Shown here: piece by piece, positions 8,013 through 15,936 of the stretch
How positions within the stretch are numbered: the first letter of the stretch is position 1
How the letters are laid out: every line of letters starts with the position of its first letter
Assembly: GCF_011759605.1 (NCBI RefSeq)
Contig: NZ_JAAOYX010000003.1
Location: 298,107 to 362,106, forward strand
DNA: 64,000 nucleotides
Direction: 5' to 3'
Origin: Luteibacter sp. SG786
GTDB lineage: Bacteria > Pseudomonadota > Gammaproteobacteria > Xanthomonadales > Rhodanobacteraceae
Position numbers and translations under genes: made by a program
The notes under the pieces: model-generated
What the model saw: only the letters and a program-made list of their open reading frames with translations
Database searches by the model: none
What the model was told of the DNA's origin: nothing

Positions 8013-8741
8013 ATGCCAGATAAGAAGTCCGGGAGCCATATGTCCACCAACATTCCATCGCCGTCGCTGCCGGCGGGATCCGGTCCGGGTGGCCTGCTGA
8101 GGGTGGCGATCGGCGACGAGCACGCCATCGCGAGGGAAGGCCTCGCGGCCCTGCTGCATACGAAGGAAACGATTCGCGTTACCGGAAGCACCGGCGATGG
8201 CCGCGAGTGCGTGCGGCTCGTGTTGCGCGAGGAACCCGATCTCCTCATCTTCGACAACGCCATGAGCGGGCTGAACGGCGCGGAAGCGGTGCGACGGATA
8301 GGGGCACAGAAACCGCGAACGCGCTTGTTGTGCCTTTCCTCGCGCGACGATGCACGATCGGTGCGAGAGGCGTTCGATGCCGGTGTCCACGGATACGTCG
8401 CGAAGCGCAGCGGCTTCGCTGCGCTGTTGGAAGCCATCGATCGGGTGTTCCGAAGCGGATGTTACGTGAGTCCAGACATCGCACACGTGCTCGTCGAAGG
8501 ATTCAGGGGGCGCCACGATACCTCCGCGGCCGATGTCCCCGCGCTGACCGCACGCGAACGTGAGGTGGCGAGGCTCTACGCCGAGGGCCTGGGTACGCGC
8601 GATATAGCGAGCCGCCTCAACCTGAGCATGAAGACGGTCGGCACCCATCGCGAACACGTGATGGAAAAGATCGGTGCGCGCAGTATCGCCCATCTCACGC
8701 GCTACGCGATTCGCGCGGGACTAGTCCGTATCGACGACTAG
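8013..8741 (+). CDS. NarL/FixJ-family response regulator
   Basis: The protein has a receiver domain (about residues 30-145) with an acidic DEHAIAREG start, a presumed phospho-acceptor Asp in LLIFDNAMSG, a Ser in LCLSSRDD and the conserved Lys in GYVAKRSG. A LuxR-type HTH follows (LTAREREVARLYAEGLGTRDIASRLNLSMKTVGTHREHVMEKI). It is a two-component output protein that binds DNA when phosphorylated. No sensor kinase gene is nearby. ATG 8013 has AAGGGAG at good spacing; ATG 8040 is an alternative. The muramidase/DUF2589 cassette begins 126 bases downstream on the same strand, so this may be its regulator, but that is inference. Confidence 0.88.
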   Translation: MPDKKSGSHMSTNIPSPSLPAGSGPGGLLRVAIGDEHAIAREGLAALLHTKETIRVTGSTGDGRECVRLVLREEPDLLIFDNAMSGLNGAEAVRRIGAQKPRTRLLCLSSRDDARSVREAFDAGVHGYVAKRSGFAALLEAIDRVFRSGCYVSPDIAHVLVEGFRGRHDTSAADVPALTAREREVARLYAEGLGTRDIASRLNLSMKTVGTHREHVMEKIGARSIAHLTRYAIRAGLVRIDD

Positions 8742-8867
8742 GCGATGTAGGCATCCGCCGCGAGGTCATGTACGAATCGGGCGGCGACCGATACCGGGAT
8801 TGATCCGGATTTCGCAAAGTGTGGGCCAAGGCGAGGTATCGCAGCGTCACGAAAGAGAGGGACATCC

Positions 8868-9416
8868 ATGGCAGATGTTCATCGGTTCGCACCCATCCTG
8901 TTCAAGCACGAAGGCGGGTACGTCAACGACCCGGTCGATCCGGGTGGCGCCACGAATCGCGGCATTACCATGGCGACGTTCAGGTCGTGTGCGAAGGATC
9001 TTCTCGGTATCGAACCGACCCCGGAAGCATTGCGCCAGCTCACCGAGATGCAGGCCGCGACGATCTACAAGGCCCTGTATTGGGATGCCATTCGCGGCGA
9101 CGAAATGCATTCGCAGCACATTGCAAACATCGTTTGCGACTTTCAGGTGAATGCCGGGGCTAGCTCCTCCCGTCTGTTGCAGCGTGTGTTGAACCTGCTG
9201 GGTGCCGAGCCGAGGCTTCGTATCGACGGGCGCATCGGCAAGGCGACGCTCGGCGCCCTGCGCACGGCGGATCCCAACAATGTGCACGTGCTTTTCCAGA
9301 ACGGACGGCGCGACTACTACCGCGACCTGGTTCAGCGTCGGCCGCCGCTCGCGCGGTTTCTAAAAGGGTGGCTTCGCCGCGTCGATTCGTTCGAGCCGCC
9401 CGTTTCCCGCAGGTAA
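8868..9416 (+). CDS. GH108 N-acetylmuramidase (endolysin / TtsA-like)
   Basis: The N-terminal part carries the GH108 signature FKHEGGYVNDPVDPGGATNRGIT, where the Glu of EGGY is the catalytic residue. The C-terminal part (about residues 95-170, FQVNAGASSSRLLQRVLN and RIDGRIGKATLGAL) is a PG_binding_3-type peptidoglycan-binding domain. The length of 182 residues is typical. There is no signal peptide, so export would need a holin, as for phage endolysins and for TtsA of Salmonella, a GH108 muramidase used in toxin secretion. A strong GAGAGGGA site precedes the ATG. It is the first gene of the cassette that ends with two holin-like proteins at 12,393. Confidence 0.9.
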   Translation: MADVHRFAPILFKHEGGYVNDPVDPGGATNRGITMATFRSCAKDLLGIEPTPEALRQLTEMQAATIYKALYWDAIRGDEMHSQHIANIVCDFQVNAGASSSRLLQRVLNLLGAEPRLRIDGRIGKATLGALRTADPNNVHVLFQNGRRDYYRDLVQRRPPLARFLKGWLRRVDSFEPPVSRR

Positions 9417-9423
9417 GCGATAG

Positions 9424-9957
9424 ATGCCTACACAGACACCCCTTCCCGGTTTGATCGAGGCGATGGCAGGCGCCGTCATCGATGCGCAAGAACGTGTTGA
9501 GAAACGTCAGCTGGCATACCTCGGCGAGTACTTCGACGAAGACAACCGACCGAAGAGCATTGTCATACGCATGCCGTCCATGCATCCGGACGCGACGGAA
9601 GAGCACGAAGATCTCTATCGCGCGCCCTTACTTCCCTTGGTGTCGACGAACTTCCTCCGCATCAAGGATGTGGAAATCAGTTTCGATGCGGACCTCAGTG
9701 GTCTCATGGATGAAAGCCCCGATTCGGCGCAGGAGGACAGCGCTGCAACGAAGTCGGCTCCATGGGGCCGATGGCGCGAGGGAAAGCCGAGGGTGCTGCA
9801 GGTGGACACCTCGGTGAAATCGGGCAAGGGAAAATCCGGAGCCGTGCACGTGGTGCTCCGGGTGGAGGCCGCCGAACCCAGCGAGGGGGCGGCAAGACTC
9901 ATGAACCATCTGGCACAGACGCAAGGTGTGTTCCGTACGTTCAGGACCGACGAGTGA
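9424..9957 (+). CDS. DUF2589-like protein, first paralogue
   Basis: The protein has 177 residues with no signal peptide or membrane segment. The core APLLPLVSTNFLRIKDVEISFDADL and the tail VVLRVEAAEPSEGAARLMNHLAQ align by eye with AVPLLAIVKVPNLGVSTVDITFDMEV and VNLKAEDKGMPEGLARVMDILQ of the next gene, so the two are paralogues. The next gene is the better match to DUF2589. The domain is of unknown function and appears to be all-beta. An acidic low-complexity insert (about residues 95-115) separates core and tail. The gene starts 7 bases after the muramidase stop, so the two are co-transcribed. It could be a cargo or structural protein of the cassette. Confidence 0.75.
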   Translation: MPTQTPLPGLIEAMAGAVIDAQERVEKRQLAYLGEYFDEDNRPKSIVIRMPSMHPDATEEHEDLYRAPLLPLVSTNFLRIKDVEISFDADLSGLMDESPDSAQEDSAATKSAPWGRWREGKPRVLQVDTSVKSGKGKSGAVHVVLRVEAAEPSEGAARLMNHLAQTQGVFRTFRTDE

Positions 9958-10029
9958 TCCCTCGTCGTGCCGAACCGCGGGGAGCGTGGTGCACCCCGTG
10001 TATCCAGTAACAAGTAAAGGAGCTACGCC

Positions 10030-10638
10030 ATGACCGGACTGGTCAACATGTCCCAGCAGTTCCAGGGTTTGCCCATGGGCGACCTGATCGGCGCGCCGCT
10101 CGGCGCGGCGTGCGATGCACAGGTGAAGCTTGCGCAGTCCACGGCCGATTTCATCAGGACCGTCGGCTTCGTGGAGAAGGAGGGTGGCGGCTCTGAGACG
10201 CGTACCGCCGACTTCAACTTCAAGCGCCCGGTGATCAACCCGGACGGAACCGCCGGCGAGGAAGAGGTCTCGATGGCGGTGCCGCTTCTGGCCATCGTGA
10301 AGGTGCCGAACCTTGGGGTATCCACGGTGGACATCACCTTCGACATGGAAGTGAAGTCCTCCTTCGCCGAAAAGACATCGAAAGACTCCTCCATGGAGTA
10401 CGAGGTCAATACCGGTCTGAAAATCGGTCCGTTCTCGATGAGCGCCAAGGTGTCGGGGTCGGTCACGTCGCACTCGGAGAACACGCGAACCTCCGACAAT
10501 TCGGCGCGCTATACGGTGAACCTGAAGGCCGAGGACAAGGGCATGCCCGAAGGCCTCGCACGTGTCATGGACATTCTGCAGACCGCCTGCGAGCCACGGG
10601 TGAGGCAGATCAATCCGCCGGCACCCGTCGCGCCGTAA
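10030..10638 (+). CDS. DUF2589 domain-containing protein, second paralogue
   Basis: This 202-residue protein starts with MTGLVNMSQQFQGLPMGDLIGAPLGAACDAQVKLAQSTADFI, an amphipathic helical region. A DUF2589 body follows, rich in beta strands (VPLLAIVKVPNLGVSTVDITFDMEV, FSMSAKVSGSVTSHSENTR, SARYTVNLKAED), ending in the PEGLARVMDIL helix. The family has no assigned function. AAAGGAG stands at ideal distance before the ATG. It lies in the middle of the muramidase-holin cassette and is the most abundantly initiated-looking gene there. No catalytic motif is visible. Confidence 0.85.
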   Translation: MTGLVNMSQQFQGLPMGDLIGAPLGAACDAQVKLAQSTADFIRTVGFVEKEGGGSETRTADFNFKRPVINPDGTAGEEEVSMAVPLLAIVKVPNLGVSTVDITFDMEVKSSFAEKTSKDSSMEYEVNTGLKIGPFSMSAKVSGSVTSHSENTRTSDNSARYTVNLKAEDKGMPEGLARVMDILQTACEPRVRQINPPAPVAP

Positions 10639-10745
10639 GGAATGGACCGGCATGGGCGGGGCTCCGCGCCACGTGAGGTCCATGCCGTGACAAAGAGCCG
10701 GCCGTGGCGGAATGGATGCCGCGGCCGGCCACGAATGGAGACGAG

Positions 10746-11006
10746 ATGTTCGACCTTACCGAGGTGAAATACGTAAAGCGCATCGTGGTGGGAAGCAACG
10801 ATCCGGCCCAGATGAGTACCGAGGCCCAGGTCGAGCAGGCCAGGGCGCTCCTCAACCGATGCCTCACCGAGTCGCCCAAGGGCAAGATCATCGGCCTGGA
10901 GAAAAGCTTCACCATCCTGCAGATCGGCGAGCACCAGGTGGTGTTGCAGTGGCTGTCCTACCACGTCGGGTTTCCGCGGAAGCCCGGATGGATCGCCGAT
11001 GCGTAA
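10746..11006 (+). CDS. Small conserved protein of the DUF2589 cassette (86 aa)
   Basis: ATG 10746 (MFDLTEVKYVKRIVVGSND) follows GGAGACGAG. The protein is soluble, with a central AQVEQARALLNRCLTESPKGKIIGLEKSF helix-turn and an aromatic C terminus (QWLSYHVGFPRKPGW). The compact, mixed sequence and strong ribosome site argue that it is real. I do not recognise the family. It lies between the second DUF2589 gene and another small gene, overlapping the latter by 8 bases, so it belongs to the same operon. Confidence 0.7.
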   Translation: MFDLTEVKYVKRIVVGSNDPAQMSTEAQVEQARALLNRCLTESPKGKIIGLEKSFTILQIGEHQVVLQWLSYHVGFPRKPGWIADA

Positions 11007-11373
11007 AGAGGCCGATGAGCAACCCCTCATGAGCGAGGTGGTCGATTCGGTGCGCGCCACGGCGTTGAAAGCGGAGGCGGGATTACGGCAGAGGGAAGGC
11101 CGGCATTGCGCCGCATTCGCCGAGATCGCCGTCGAGTTCCAATGCAGGATGAGCCCGCATTGGAACGAAGGCCGGAAGCGAACGGACATGCGTCTGAAGA
11201 TAGGGCGGCCACGCTTTCCCTGGCTGGACCGCAGGGTCGTGCACAGTGTTCGCATCGTCTGCCGTCGCGCCGATGCATGGGAGCCACATGTGTACGTGAA
11301 TGGAAAAAACGGAACGTCCGTCACCGCTGTGGCCGGACTAACCAGTTCAAACAAGGAAGGAGAAATAACATGA
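10999..11373 (+). CDS. Protein of unknown function in the DUF2589 cassette (124 aa)
   Basis: The frame overlaps the previous gene by 8 bases and the next by 4 (ATGA), the spacing of translationally coupled genes. The middle part (AAFAEIAVEFQCRMSPHWNE, MRLKIGRPRFPWLDRRVVHSVRIVC) is strand-rich and basic and may fold like a minimal relative of the DUF2589 core, but this is not certain. There is no signal peptide. An internal ATG at 11029 (MSEVVDSVRATAL) is an alternative start. Confidence 0.6.
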   Translation: MRKEADEQPLMSEVVDSVRATALKAEAGLRQREGRHCAAFAEIAVEFQCRMSPHWNEGRKRTDMRLKIGRPRFPWLDRRVVHSVRIVCRRADAWEPHVYVNGKNGTSVTAVAGLTSSNKEGEIT

Positions 11374-11762
11374 GCATGTCTTTGGCAAAGTATGTCCTGG
11401 TGTTCGCTGGCGTCCTCGCCGCGGCGTTCGATTCCACCTCGGCACAGGCGTCTTCTTGGGTCGGAGTGATGAAATCGGACAACGGCAAGCGTGCGCGCGT
11501 TACGGCGTTCGTGAATGCGGAAACCGTACAGCTCCGTTTCGGCGAGCCGGTTAACTGCACCATCGACGCCAATTTTCTCGATGTGGAAAACGGCACGTCG
11601 GTGTATCGATTCCACGTATCGCAGAACGGCGGAGCGTTCTGCGACCGGTTGTATCCGGGCGAACTGATGGTGACTCCCTCGTCGACGGACTCGCTGCGTA
11701 TGAGCTTTCGCCGTCATCTCGTCCCGTGGTGGGGTGTGCTGGAGCGTGGCACCGATCGGTGA
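11370..11762 (+). CDS. Secreted or periplasmic small protein (130 aa)
   Basis: ATG 11370 has AAGGAAGGAG just upstream and overlaps the previous stop as ATGA. Residues 1-28 look like a signal peptide (KYVLVFAGVLAAAFDSTSAQA) with likely cleavage after AQA. The mature part of about 100 residues is predicted beta-rich and contains two cysteines (VNCTIDANF, GAFCDRLYPG) that could form a disulfide. I do not recognise the family. It is the only clearly exported soluble protein in the cassette, which makes it a candidate for a periplasmic accessory. Confidence 0.7.
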   Translation: MSMSLAKYVLVFAGVLAAAFDSTSAQASSWVGVMKSDNGKRARVTAFVNAETVQLRFGEPVNCTIDANFLDVENGTSVYRFHVSQNGGAFCDRLYPGELMVTPSSTDSLRMSFRRHLVPWWGVLERGTDR

Positions 11763-11773
11763 GGAGCATGTCC

Positions 11774-12100
11774 ATGGACAAGGCAGCCATCGCGGACCTG
11801 TGGCTCTTATTGGCCTCCGTCGCCGGAGCGATCATGCCGGTGGCGATGTACACCGATAAGTCACAGGGTCGGGCGGTCGTCAGGGTGGTTTGCGGGACGC
11901 TCATCGCGGTATTCCTGGCGCCAGTGATAGAGAAACGTTACATGACAGACACCGATCTCGACGTACAGGCGGCGGTATCGTTCCTCGTCGGATGCTTCGG
12001 CCTCAACCTCACCGTGCTCGGGCAGAAGATCCTCGCCGACTACGGAGAAATCGTGGCGAAGCGGCTCCTGGGCCGCCTGACAAAGGGAGTGGGAAAGTGA
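11774..12100 (+). CDS. Putative holin, three transmembrane segments (108 aa)
   Basis: The start at ATG 11774 is set by GAGGAG seven bases upstream; ATG 11768 lies too close to it. Three hydrophobic segments are visible: LWLLLASVAGAIMPVAM, VVRVVCGTLIAVFLAPVI and AAVSFLVGCFGLNLTVL. A basic tail (KRLLGRLTKGVGK) follows. Size, topology and tail fit a class I phage holin. Its association with a GH108 muramidase lacking a signal peptide strengthens the call, because such enzymes need a pore. It overlaps the next gene by 4 bases. Confidence 0.75.
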   Translation: MDKAAIADLWLLLASVAGAIMPVAMYTDKSQGRAVVRVVCGTLIAVFLAPVIEKRYMTDTDLDVQAAVSFLVGCFGLNLTVLGQKILADYGEIVAKRLLGRLTKGVGK

Positions 12101-12393
12101 TACACACGCTCTTGTTCTTGAACCTTGGCGCATGCTGCCTCATTGTTCTGAGCGCGCTCTGGCTGGTCACGGATCATTCGAAGACACGCATCGTGCGCAT
12201 GTGCTTCGGATTGATCATGTGCGGTGCATTCGTGAACGTCTTCGCGCTGTGGTCGGCGTTCGAGCAGTTTCATCCCGACCATCCGATCACCTGGCCTCCC
12301 GAGACCATGTTGAACCTGGGGTCCTCGATCCTGCTCGGCCGGTGGGCGTTGTCGTCGCTGCGTCCGGGCAGGGTGGCGAGCCCCCCGGGTTAG
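12097..12393 (+). CDS. Second small holin-like membrane protein (98 aa)
   Basis: A GTG start at 12097 overlaps the stop of the putative holin (GTGA), with GGGAG about 7 bases upstream. Two strong membrane segments are seen (LLFLNLGACCLIVLSALWLV and RMCFGLIMCGAFVNVFALW), with a weaker third near residue 80. It may be an antiholin or a second holin subunit. Paired small membrane proteins are common in phage lysis and in holin-dependent secretion loci. It is the last gene of the cassette. Confidence 0.65.
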   Translation: MIHTLLFLNLGACCLIVLSALWLVTDHSKTRIVRMCFGLIMCGAFVNVFALWSAFEQFHPDHPITWPPETMLNLGSSILLGRWALSSLRPGRVASPPG

Positions 12394-12564
12394 CGCCGCG
12401 GGGCTTGCGTGGCGATCTATACGCGTATTCGGCATCCGCCGCCGTATTGGCAGGATTCCTGCGGGAAAGTGGCCCTGTCCCGATCGTCTGGCCATAACGG
12501 TCGGGTCGCACGATCTGACGCCGTCCGAGCGCAGACTGGTTCACCAACCACGAGGAACCCTACC

Positions 12565-13002
12565 ATGCGTAATACAACCCGCACCCTGCTTGCTTCGCTT
12601 GTCGCATTCGCTCTCGGTATCGGTGCCGCTCACGCGCAAACCGCCATGTCCGGCCTGGGTCAATCGTGGCCCAATGCCGCCGACATGAGCACGAGTCCGC
12701 GCTACCACGTGTACGTATTCGAGCGCGGCGGCACGCGATACATCCAGGTCAATGATGCCAGCGGCGCCGTGCGTGGTGCCTTTGCCCGCACGCCCTACAA
12801 GTTGACCGGCCTTCCTGTCGGTAACGACTCGCTTGCCACGCCGGACGAACGGTTACCGGCTCCCGTCAGCACCGCGGTCGAACTGGTCTACGACGACGGA
12901 ACGGTGGCGGTGTTCGTCGCGCCGCAACCGGACGGCACCGCGCGCCTCATGGCCGTCCCTGCCGACTGCAAGAGCGATCCTGCCGAGTGCACCGGCCGGT
13001 AA
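12565..13002 (+). CDS. Periplasmic protein of unknown function (145 aa)
   Basis: ATG 12565 has GAGGAA upstream. A signal peptide is clear (LLASLVAFALGIGAAHA, likely cut before QTAMSG). The mature protein is about 120 residues, beta-rich (YHVYVFERGGTRYIQVND), with two cysteines close to the C terminus (PADCKSDPAECTGR) that probably pair. It is separate from the preceding operon by 171 bases with no clear gene, so membership in the cassette is unlikely. Confidence 0.75.
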   Translation: MRNTTRTLLASLVAFALGIGAAHAQTAMSGLGQSWPNAADMSTSPRYHVYVFERGGTRYIQVNDASGAVRGAFARTPYKLTGLPVGNDSLATPDERLPAPVSTAVELVYDDGTVAVFVAPQPDGTARLMAVPADCKSDPAECTGR

Positions 13003-13022
13003 TTTGCCAGGACACCGCTCGT

Positions 13023-13043
13023 TGAGGAGCGGCAGGCTCCTCA
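13023..13043. terminator. Hairpin between convergent genes
   Basis: TGAGGAGC (13023-13030) and GCTCCTCA (13036-13043) form a perfect 8-bp stem with a GGCAG loop. It lies 20 bases after the periplasmic gene's stop and includes the stop codon of the convergent MASE1 gene. There is no T-run, so it may act only as an mRNA end-stabilising hairpin. Confidence 0.45.
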
Positions 13044-13988
13044 GCGGCGGCGTCCGTGCATGGGGAGTTCCCGGGTTGCGAGGACATGCTGGGCGGCCTG
13101 CCGCCGGGCCACTCGAACGCCGAACAGCAGCGATGTCGTGATGATAAAGGCCAGGATGGTCTGCGCCTGAATCATCGCGGGATCCCTCAACGTGAAAGCC
13201 GTCGAGGCGATGGCGATGCTCGCAAGCAGCGAGCTGACGGACCCGCCGTGCCAACCGTGTCGCAACGACATCGCGATGACTGGCAGGCCCATGGCGATGC
13301 GGGCGCATTGCAGCGCGCCGTCGCTGGTGAACGAGGTGAGAGCCGTCAAGAGCGCAAGCAACGGGACCGCGATGAAAAGGGTGTCGCGAAACAACGGGCT
13401 CCGCCTGACGGCATGCCACGTGAACATGCCGCGTGGCTGCGCGGCCACACGTTCCCGGAGGCCAAGGATCGTGGGAACCAGTGCGAGTGCGCCAAGATAG
13501 GCGCCAAGGAACCAGACCAGGAAGAGCGGTACCGTCACGGCGGTGCCAGGCGACCCATCGCTCATCACCAAGGTCGTCAGCACCAGCGAATTCTCGGCCG
13601 CGGTGACCGCCGCGCACACGAGCGTGACAAGAACGATCAGGTTCATATTGATCTGGCCATCGTCTGATACGAGCGCCGCACGGTTACGCATGAACGCGAC
13701 GATGGGCATGCAAAATACGATCGGTGGAATCGATGCGGCCAACGCCCAGGCCACGCCGAATATGGATGCATGCAGGAAGGCCATTTCAGCGATGGGAAGG
13801 GCTTCGCCTATGGCCAGCGCCGGCCAGAAGCGCCTGGGCACGAGGAGGAGGCAGGCCAGCCTGAGACCGGCGGGCAACATCCAATGGGAGAACGAAAAGT
13901 AACGCGTCAACTCATAGCCGGCGGCATAAGCGCCCGCTACAGCGAGATAGCGTCCCCAGACCAACGGATCCCTGTTCGTTCTGCCCAC
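13041..13988 (-). CDS. MASE1 membrane sensor domain protein without output domain
   Basis: This 315-residue protein has about eight membrane segments and the MASE1 pattern (AYAAGYELTRYFSFSHWMLPAGLRLACLLLVPRRFWP near the N terminus). MASE1 is normally the N-terminal sensor of diguanylate cyclases or histidine kinases, but here the protein ends after the last membrane helix with a basic tail. GTG 13988 was chosen because GGAGGG lies 9 bases upstream; the frame extends further to a TTG at 14072 with no such site. No partner gene is adjacent. The 209-base gap to the NrsF gene holds nothing I recognise. Confidence 0.8.
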   Translation of the reverse strand: MGRTNRDPLVWGRYLAVAGAYAAGYELTRYFSFSHWMLPAGLRLACLLLVPRRFWPALAIGEALPIAEMAFLHASIFGVAWALAASIPPIVFCMPIVAFMRNRAALVSDDGQINMNLIVLVTLVCAAVTAAENSLVLTTLVMSDGSPGTAVTVPLFLVWFLGAYLGALALVPTILGLRERVAAQPRGMFTWHAVRRSPLFRDTLFIAVPLLALLTALTSFTSDGALQCARIAMGLPVIAMSLRHGWHGGSVSSLLASIAIASTAFTLRDPAMIQAQTILAFIITTSLLFGVRVARRQAAQHVLATRELPMHGRRR

Positions 13989-14197
13989 GTTTGAAGCCCC
14001 TCCGACGCTCGTCCTGACACGTATGGCCAACCGATGACGAGGCGCTTCATCCACTGACCGCTGATGGTCCAAGGCCCTGGCGACACCCAGGGGTTATTCC
14101 GACCGTTGCCTTAGTTTGAAGGTATAGCGGCCCCTTCGCCATCGACTGAACGGCGTTTTCGACGATTTGCCGAATTAGCGCCCGGATTTGCCGGGAC

Positions 14198-14839
14198 TCA
14201 CCAGCGCAGGGCGCGTGGACCGACAAGCGTACCCAGGGCGGCGGGGATCAACATGCCCAGGAGGTACCACGTGGACCAGAAGGGTGGCGCCATTTCCGGG
14301 CAGTGCAGGCAATAGGCCACGGTACCCGTCGCGCCGGCGAGCAGCCCCACCGCGGCCCCGGCCAGCCTTGGCCTGACCGGGGCCATGCCGCGCACAGCCC
14401 AGAGCATGGCCACGAACGCCGGCATGGCGAGGGTGGCGATGAGGATGGGGCAGACCCGCCAGGTGTGCCCCAGGATCAGCGGCAGGTGCGTGCCTGGGGC
14501 GGCATGGGCCAGCACCCAGCCCATGGCCACCCAACCCAGCGCCACGGGCGTGGCCAGCACCGCCCATGCGCCGCCCACCCGCACTCCGGGCCGTGCCAGG
14601 CGGGCCGTGACCCAGAGGGCGGCGGCCGCGATGGCGCCGGCATAGCACAGCCGGAACCAGAAGGTGGGTACCCGCACGGCATCTTCGATATCCGGCCGCA
14701 CGCCCAGCAGCAGCACCATCAGCAGCAGCGCCACCACGAAACCGGCGATCCAGGCGAGGGCGAACCGCCGCGCGGGGGCGTGCTGGTCCACCGGCGGCGT
14801 CTGGGCGGCAAGCAGGGCGATGAAGTCGTCGGTCTTCAT
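14198..14839 (-). CDS. nrsF: NrsF-type (DUF1109) membrane anti-sigma factor
   Basis: The 213-residue protein has a short cytosolic N terminus ([19 protein letters not shown]) that resembles the sigma-binding part of NrsF, followed by six membrane segments. The YCLHCPE motif near the C terminus contains the two cysteines typical of the family. NrsF holds an ECF sigma factor inactive at the membrane until stress or metal exposure. Its start overlaps the end of the sigma-factor gene (ATGA), as expected for co-translation of the pair. Confidence 0.88.
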   Translation of the reverse strand: MKTDDFIALLAAQTPPVDQHAPARRFALAWIAGFVVALLLMVLLLGVRPDIEDAVRVPTFWFRLCYAGAIAAAALWVTARLARPGVRVGGAWAVLATPVALGWVAMGWVLAHAAPGTHLPLILGHTWRVCPILIATLAMPAFVAMLWAVRGMAPVRPRLAGAAVGLLAGATGTVAYCLHCPEMAPPFWSTWYLLGMLIPAALGTLVGPRALRW

Positions 14840-15432
14840 GTGTTCCCCCGAATGCGTGCCGCCAGGGCTTTCAGCCCCCGGTGCACGCCTACCTTCACGG
14901 CCGATTCGGACATGCCGCAGCGTTGCGCCGCCTCGGCGACGGACAGGCCCTCCAGCTTCACCAGCTGAATGGGCAGCCGATGGCGGTCGGGCAGGGCCTG
15001 GAGCAGCACCGCCACGTCACGGCGGGCGTCGGTGGGCTCCACATCGGACGCGACGAACAGTCCCCCATCGTCGTCGAAGGGGTCGTGCAACGCCTCCCGG
15101 CGCGAATGGGCTCGGAAGAAATCCATCAGCTTGTAACGGGCGATCGCATGGACCCAGGCGGTAAGGGGTTGTTCCGGACGGTAAGTGTGCCGCGCGTTGT
15201 GTACCGCCAGGAGGGTTTCCTGAAGGATGTCCTCCACGTCGTCCCGCGCCCGTGGCAGGCGGCGGCGAAGGTACGCGCGAAGGTGACCCGACAGGCCGTC
15301 GAGGAAGCGTCGATACCGCGCGGCGTCGCCTGCCAGGCCGGCGACGAGACAGACGCGCAGTTCGGCCTCGGCCGCGGAGGATCCGGCCGGTCGCGGTTCG
15401 AGGGGTTGCGCACTGGCCTGCCGGCTTTTCAT
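14836..15432 (-). CDS. sigF: ECF sigma factor, SigF-like
   Basis: Region 2 is clear ([31 protein letters not shown] then [19 protein letters not shown]), as is region 4 ([43 protein letters not shown]). Pairing with NrsF and two bufferin operons matches the Caulobacter SigF arrangement. I chose ATG 15432 ([10 protein letters not shown]). The frame continues to ATG 15522, whose extra 30 residues are atypical, but that ATG falls where transcription should begin from the promoter at 15529-15557, so a leaderless longer form cannot be excluded. It probably activates its own promoter and those at 15580 and 18690. Confidence 0.9.
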   Translation of the reverse strand: MKSRQASAQPLEPRPAGSSAAEAELRVCLVAGLAGDAARYRRFLDGLSGHLRAYLRRRLPRARDDVEDILQETLLAVHNARHTYRPEQPLTAWVHAIARYKLMDFFRAHSRREALHDPFDDDGGLFVASDVEPTDARRDVAVLLQALPDRHRLPIQLVKLEGLSVAEAAQRCGMSESAVKVGVHRGLKALAARIRGNT

Positions 15433-15528
15433 CGACAGCGTTTTAGCCGCGTTGCGTAGGACATCGCAAGGGACCGGGCGCGCGGGCTGCAGGAATAACC
15501 ATGGGAGTACCTCGGTGGCCATGTACCT

Positions 15529-15557
15529 GATTCGTCCGAACGAGGCGCCCGGTTACA
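15529..15557 (-). promoter_or_regulatory. SigF-type promoter of the sigma/nrsF operon
   Basis: On the minus strand TGTAACC (15557-15551) and CGAATC (15534-15529) are separated by exactly 16 bases. The same pair with the same spacing stands before both bufA genes. This matches the consensus I recall for Caulobacter SigF (GTAACC-N16-CGAA) and implies autoregulation. Confidence 0.75.
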
Positions 15558-15579
15558 GATGTTTCGCAAGCTTTTTCGT

Positions 15580-15608
15580 TGTAACCGGGTTGGCCGTGCC
15601 AGCGAACT
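15580..15608 (+). promoter_or_regulatory. SigF-type promoter of the bufA1 operon
   Basis: TGTAACC (15580-15586) and CGAACT (15603-15608) are 16 bases apart. The predicted transcription start lies near 15616, leaving about 38 bases of leader before the bufA1 ATG. It stands back-to-back with the sigma-gene promoter, only 22 bases away. Confidence 0.78.
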
Positions 15609-15653
15609 CGTCAGGTACCCGGACATTCCCGTCCGTCTTCCGAGGAGATACAC

Positions 15654-15932
15654 ATGAACCGTCACGCCGCCACGCTCGCCCTTACCCTTGCCGCCCTGGT
15701 GGGCGGTGTCGCCCACGCGGACGACACGCAGGGCGCGAAGAAGCCCGCCATGGAGAAATGCTGGGGCGTTTCCAAGGCCGGCCAGAACGACTGCGCCGCC
15801 GGTCCGGGTACCACCTGCGCGGGCACGGCCAAGGCCGACTACCAGAAGAATGCGTGGAAGCTGGTTCCCGCCGGCACGTGCACGTCGATCAAGACGCCGC
15901 ACGGCAACGGCTCGCTGACGAAGGTCGGCTGA
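15654..15932 (+). CDS. bufA1: Bufferin precursor BufA1 family (DUF2282)
   Basis: The 92-residue protein has a signal peptide ([16 protein letters not shown], cut before DDTQ) and a mature part with four cysteines in the BufA1 pattern ([31 protein letters not shown]). Bufferins are ribosomally made peptides whose cysteines are modified to thiooxazole by BufB/BufC and which bind copper in the periplasm. GAGGAG stands 7 bases before the ATG. The modification genes follow directly, 4 bases after the stop. Confidence 0.9.
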   Translation: MNRHAATLALTLAALVGGVAHADDTQGAKKPAMEKCWGVSKAGQNDCAAGPGTTCAGTAKADYQKNAWKLVPAGTCTSIKTPHGNGSLTKVG

Positions 15933-15936
15933 CGCC

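Noticed and set aside
8868-12393. Prophage remnant
   Set aside because: Lysis-type genes are present, but there are no structural, replication or integration genes, and the operon is compact and intact rather than decayed.
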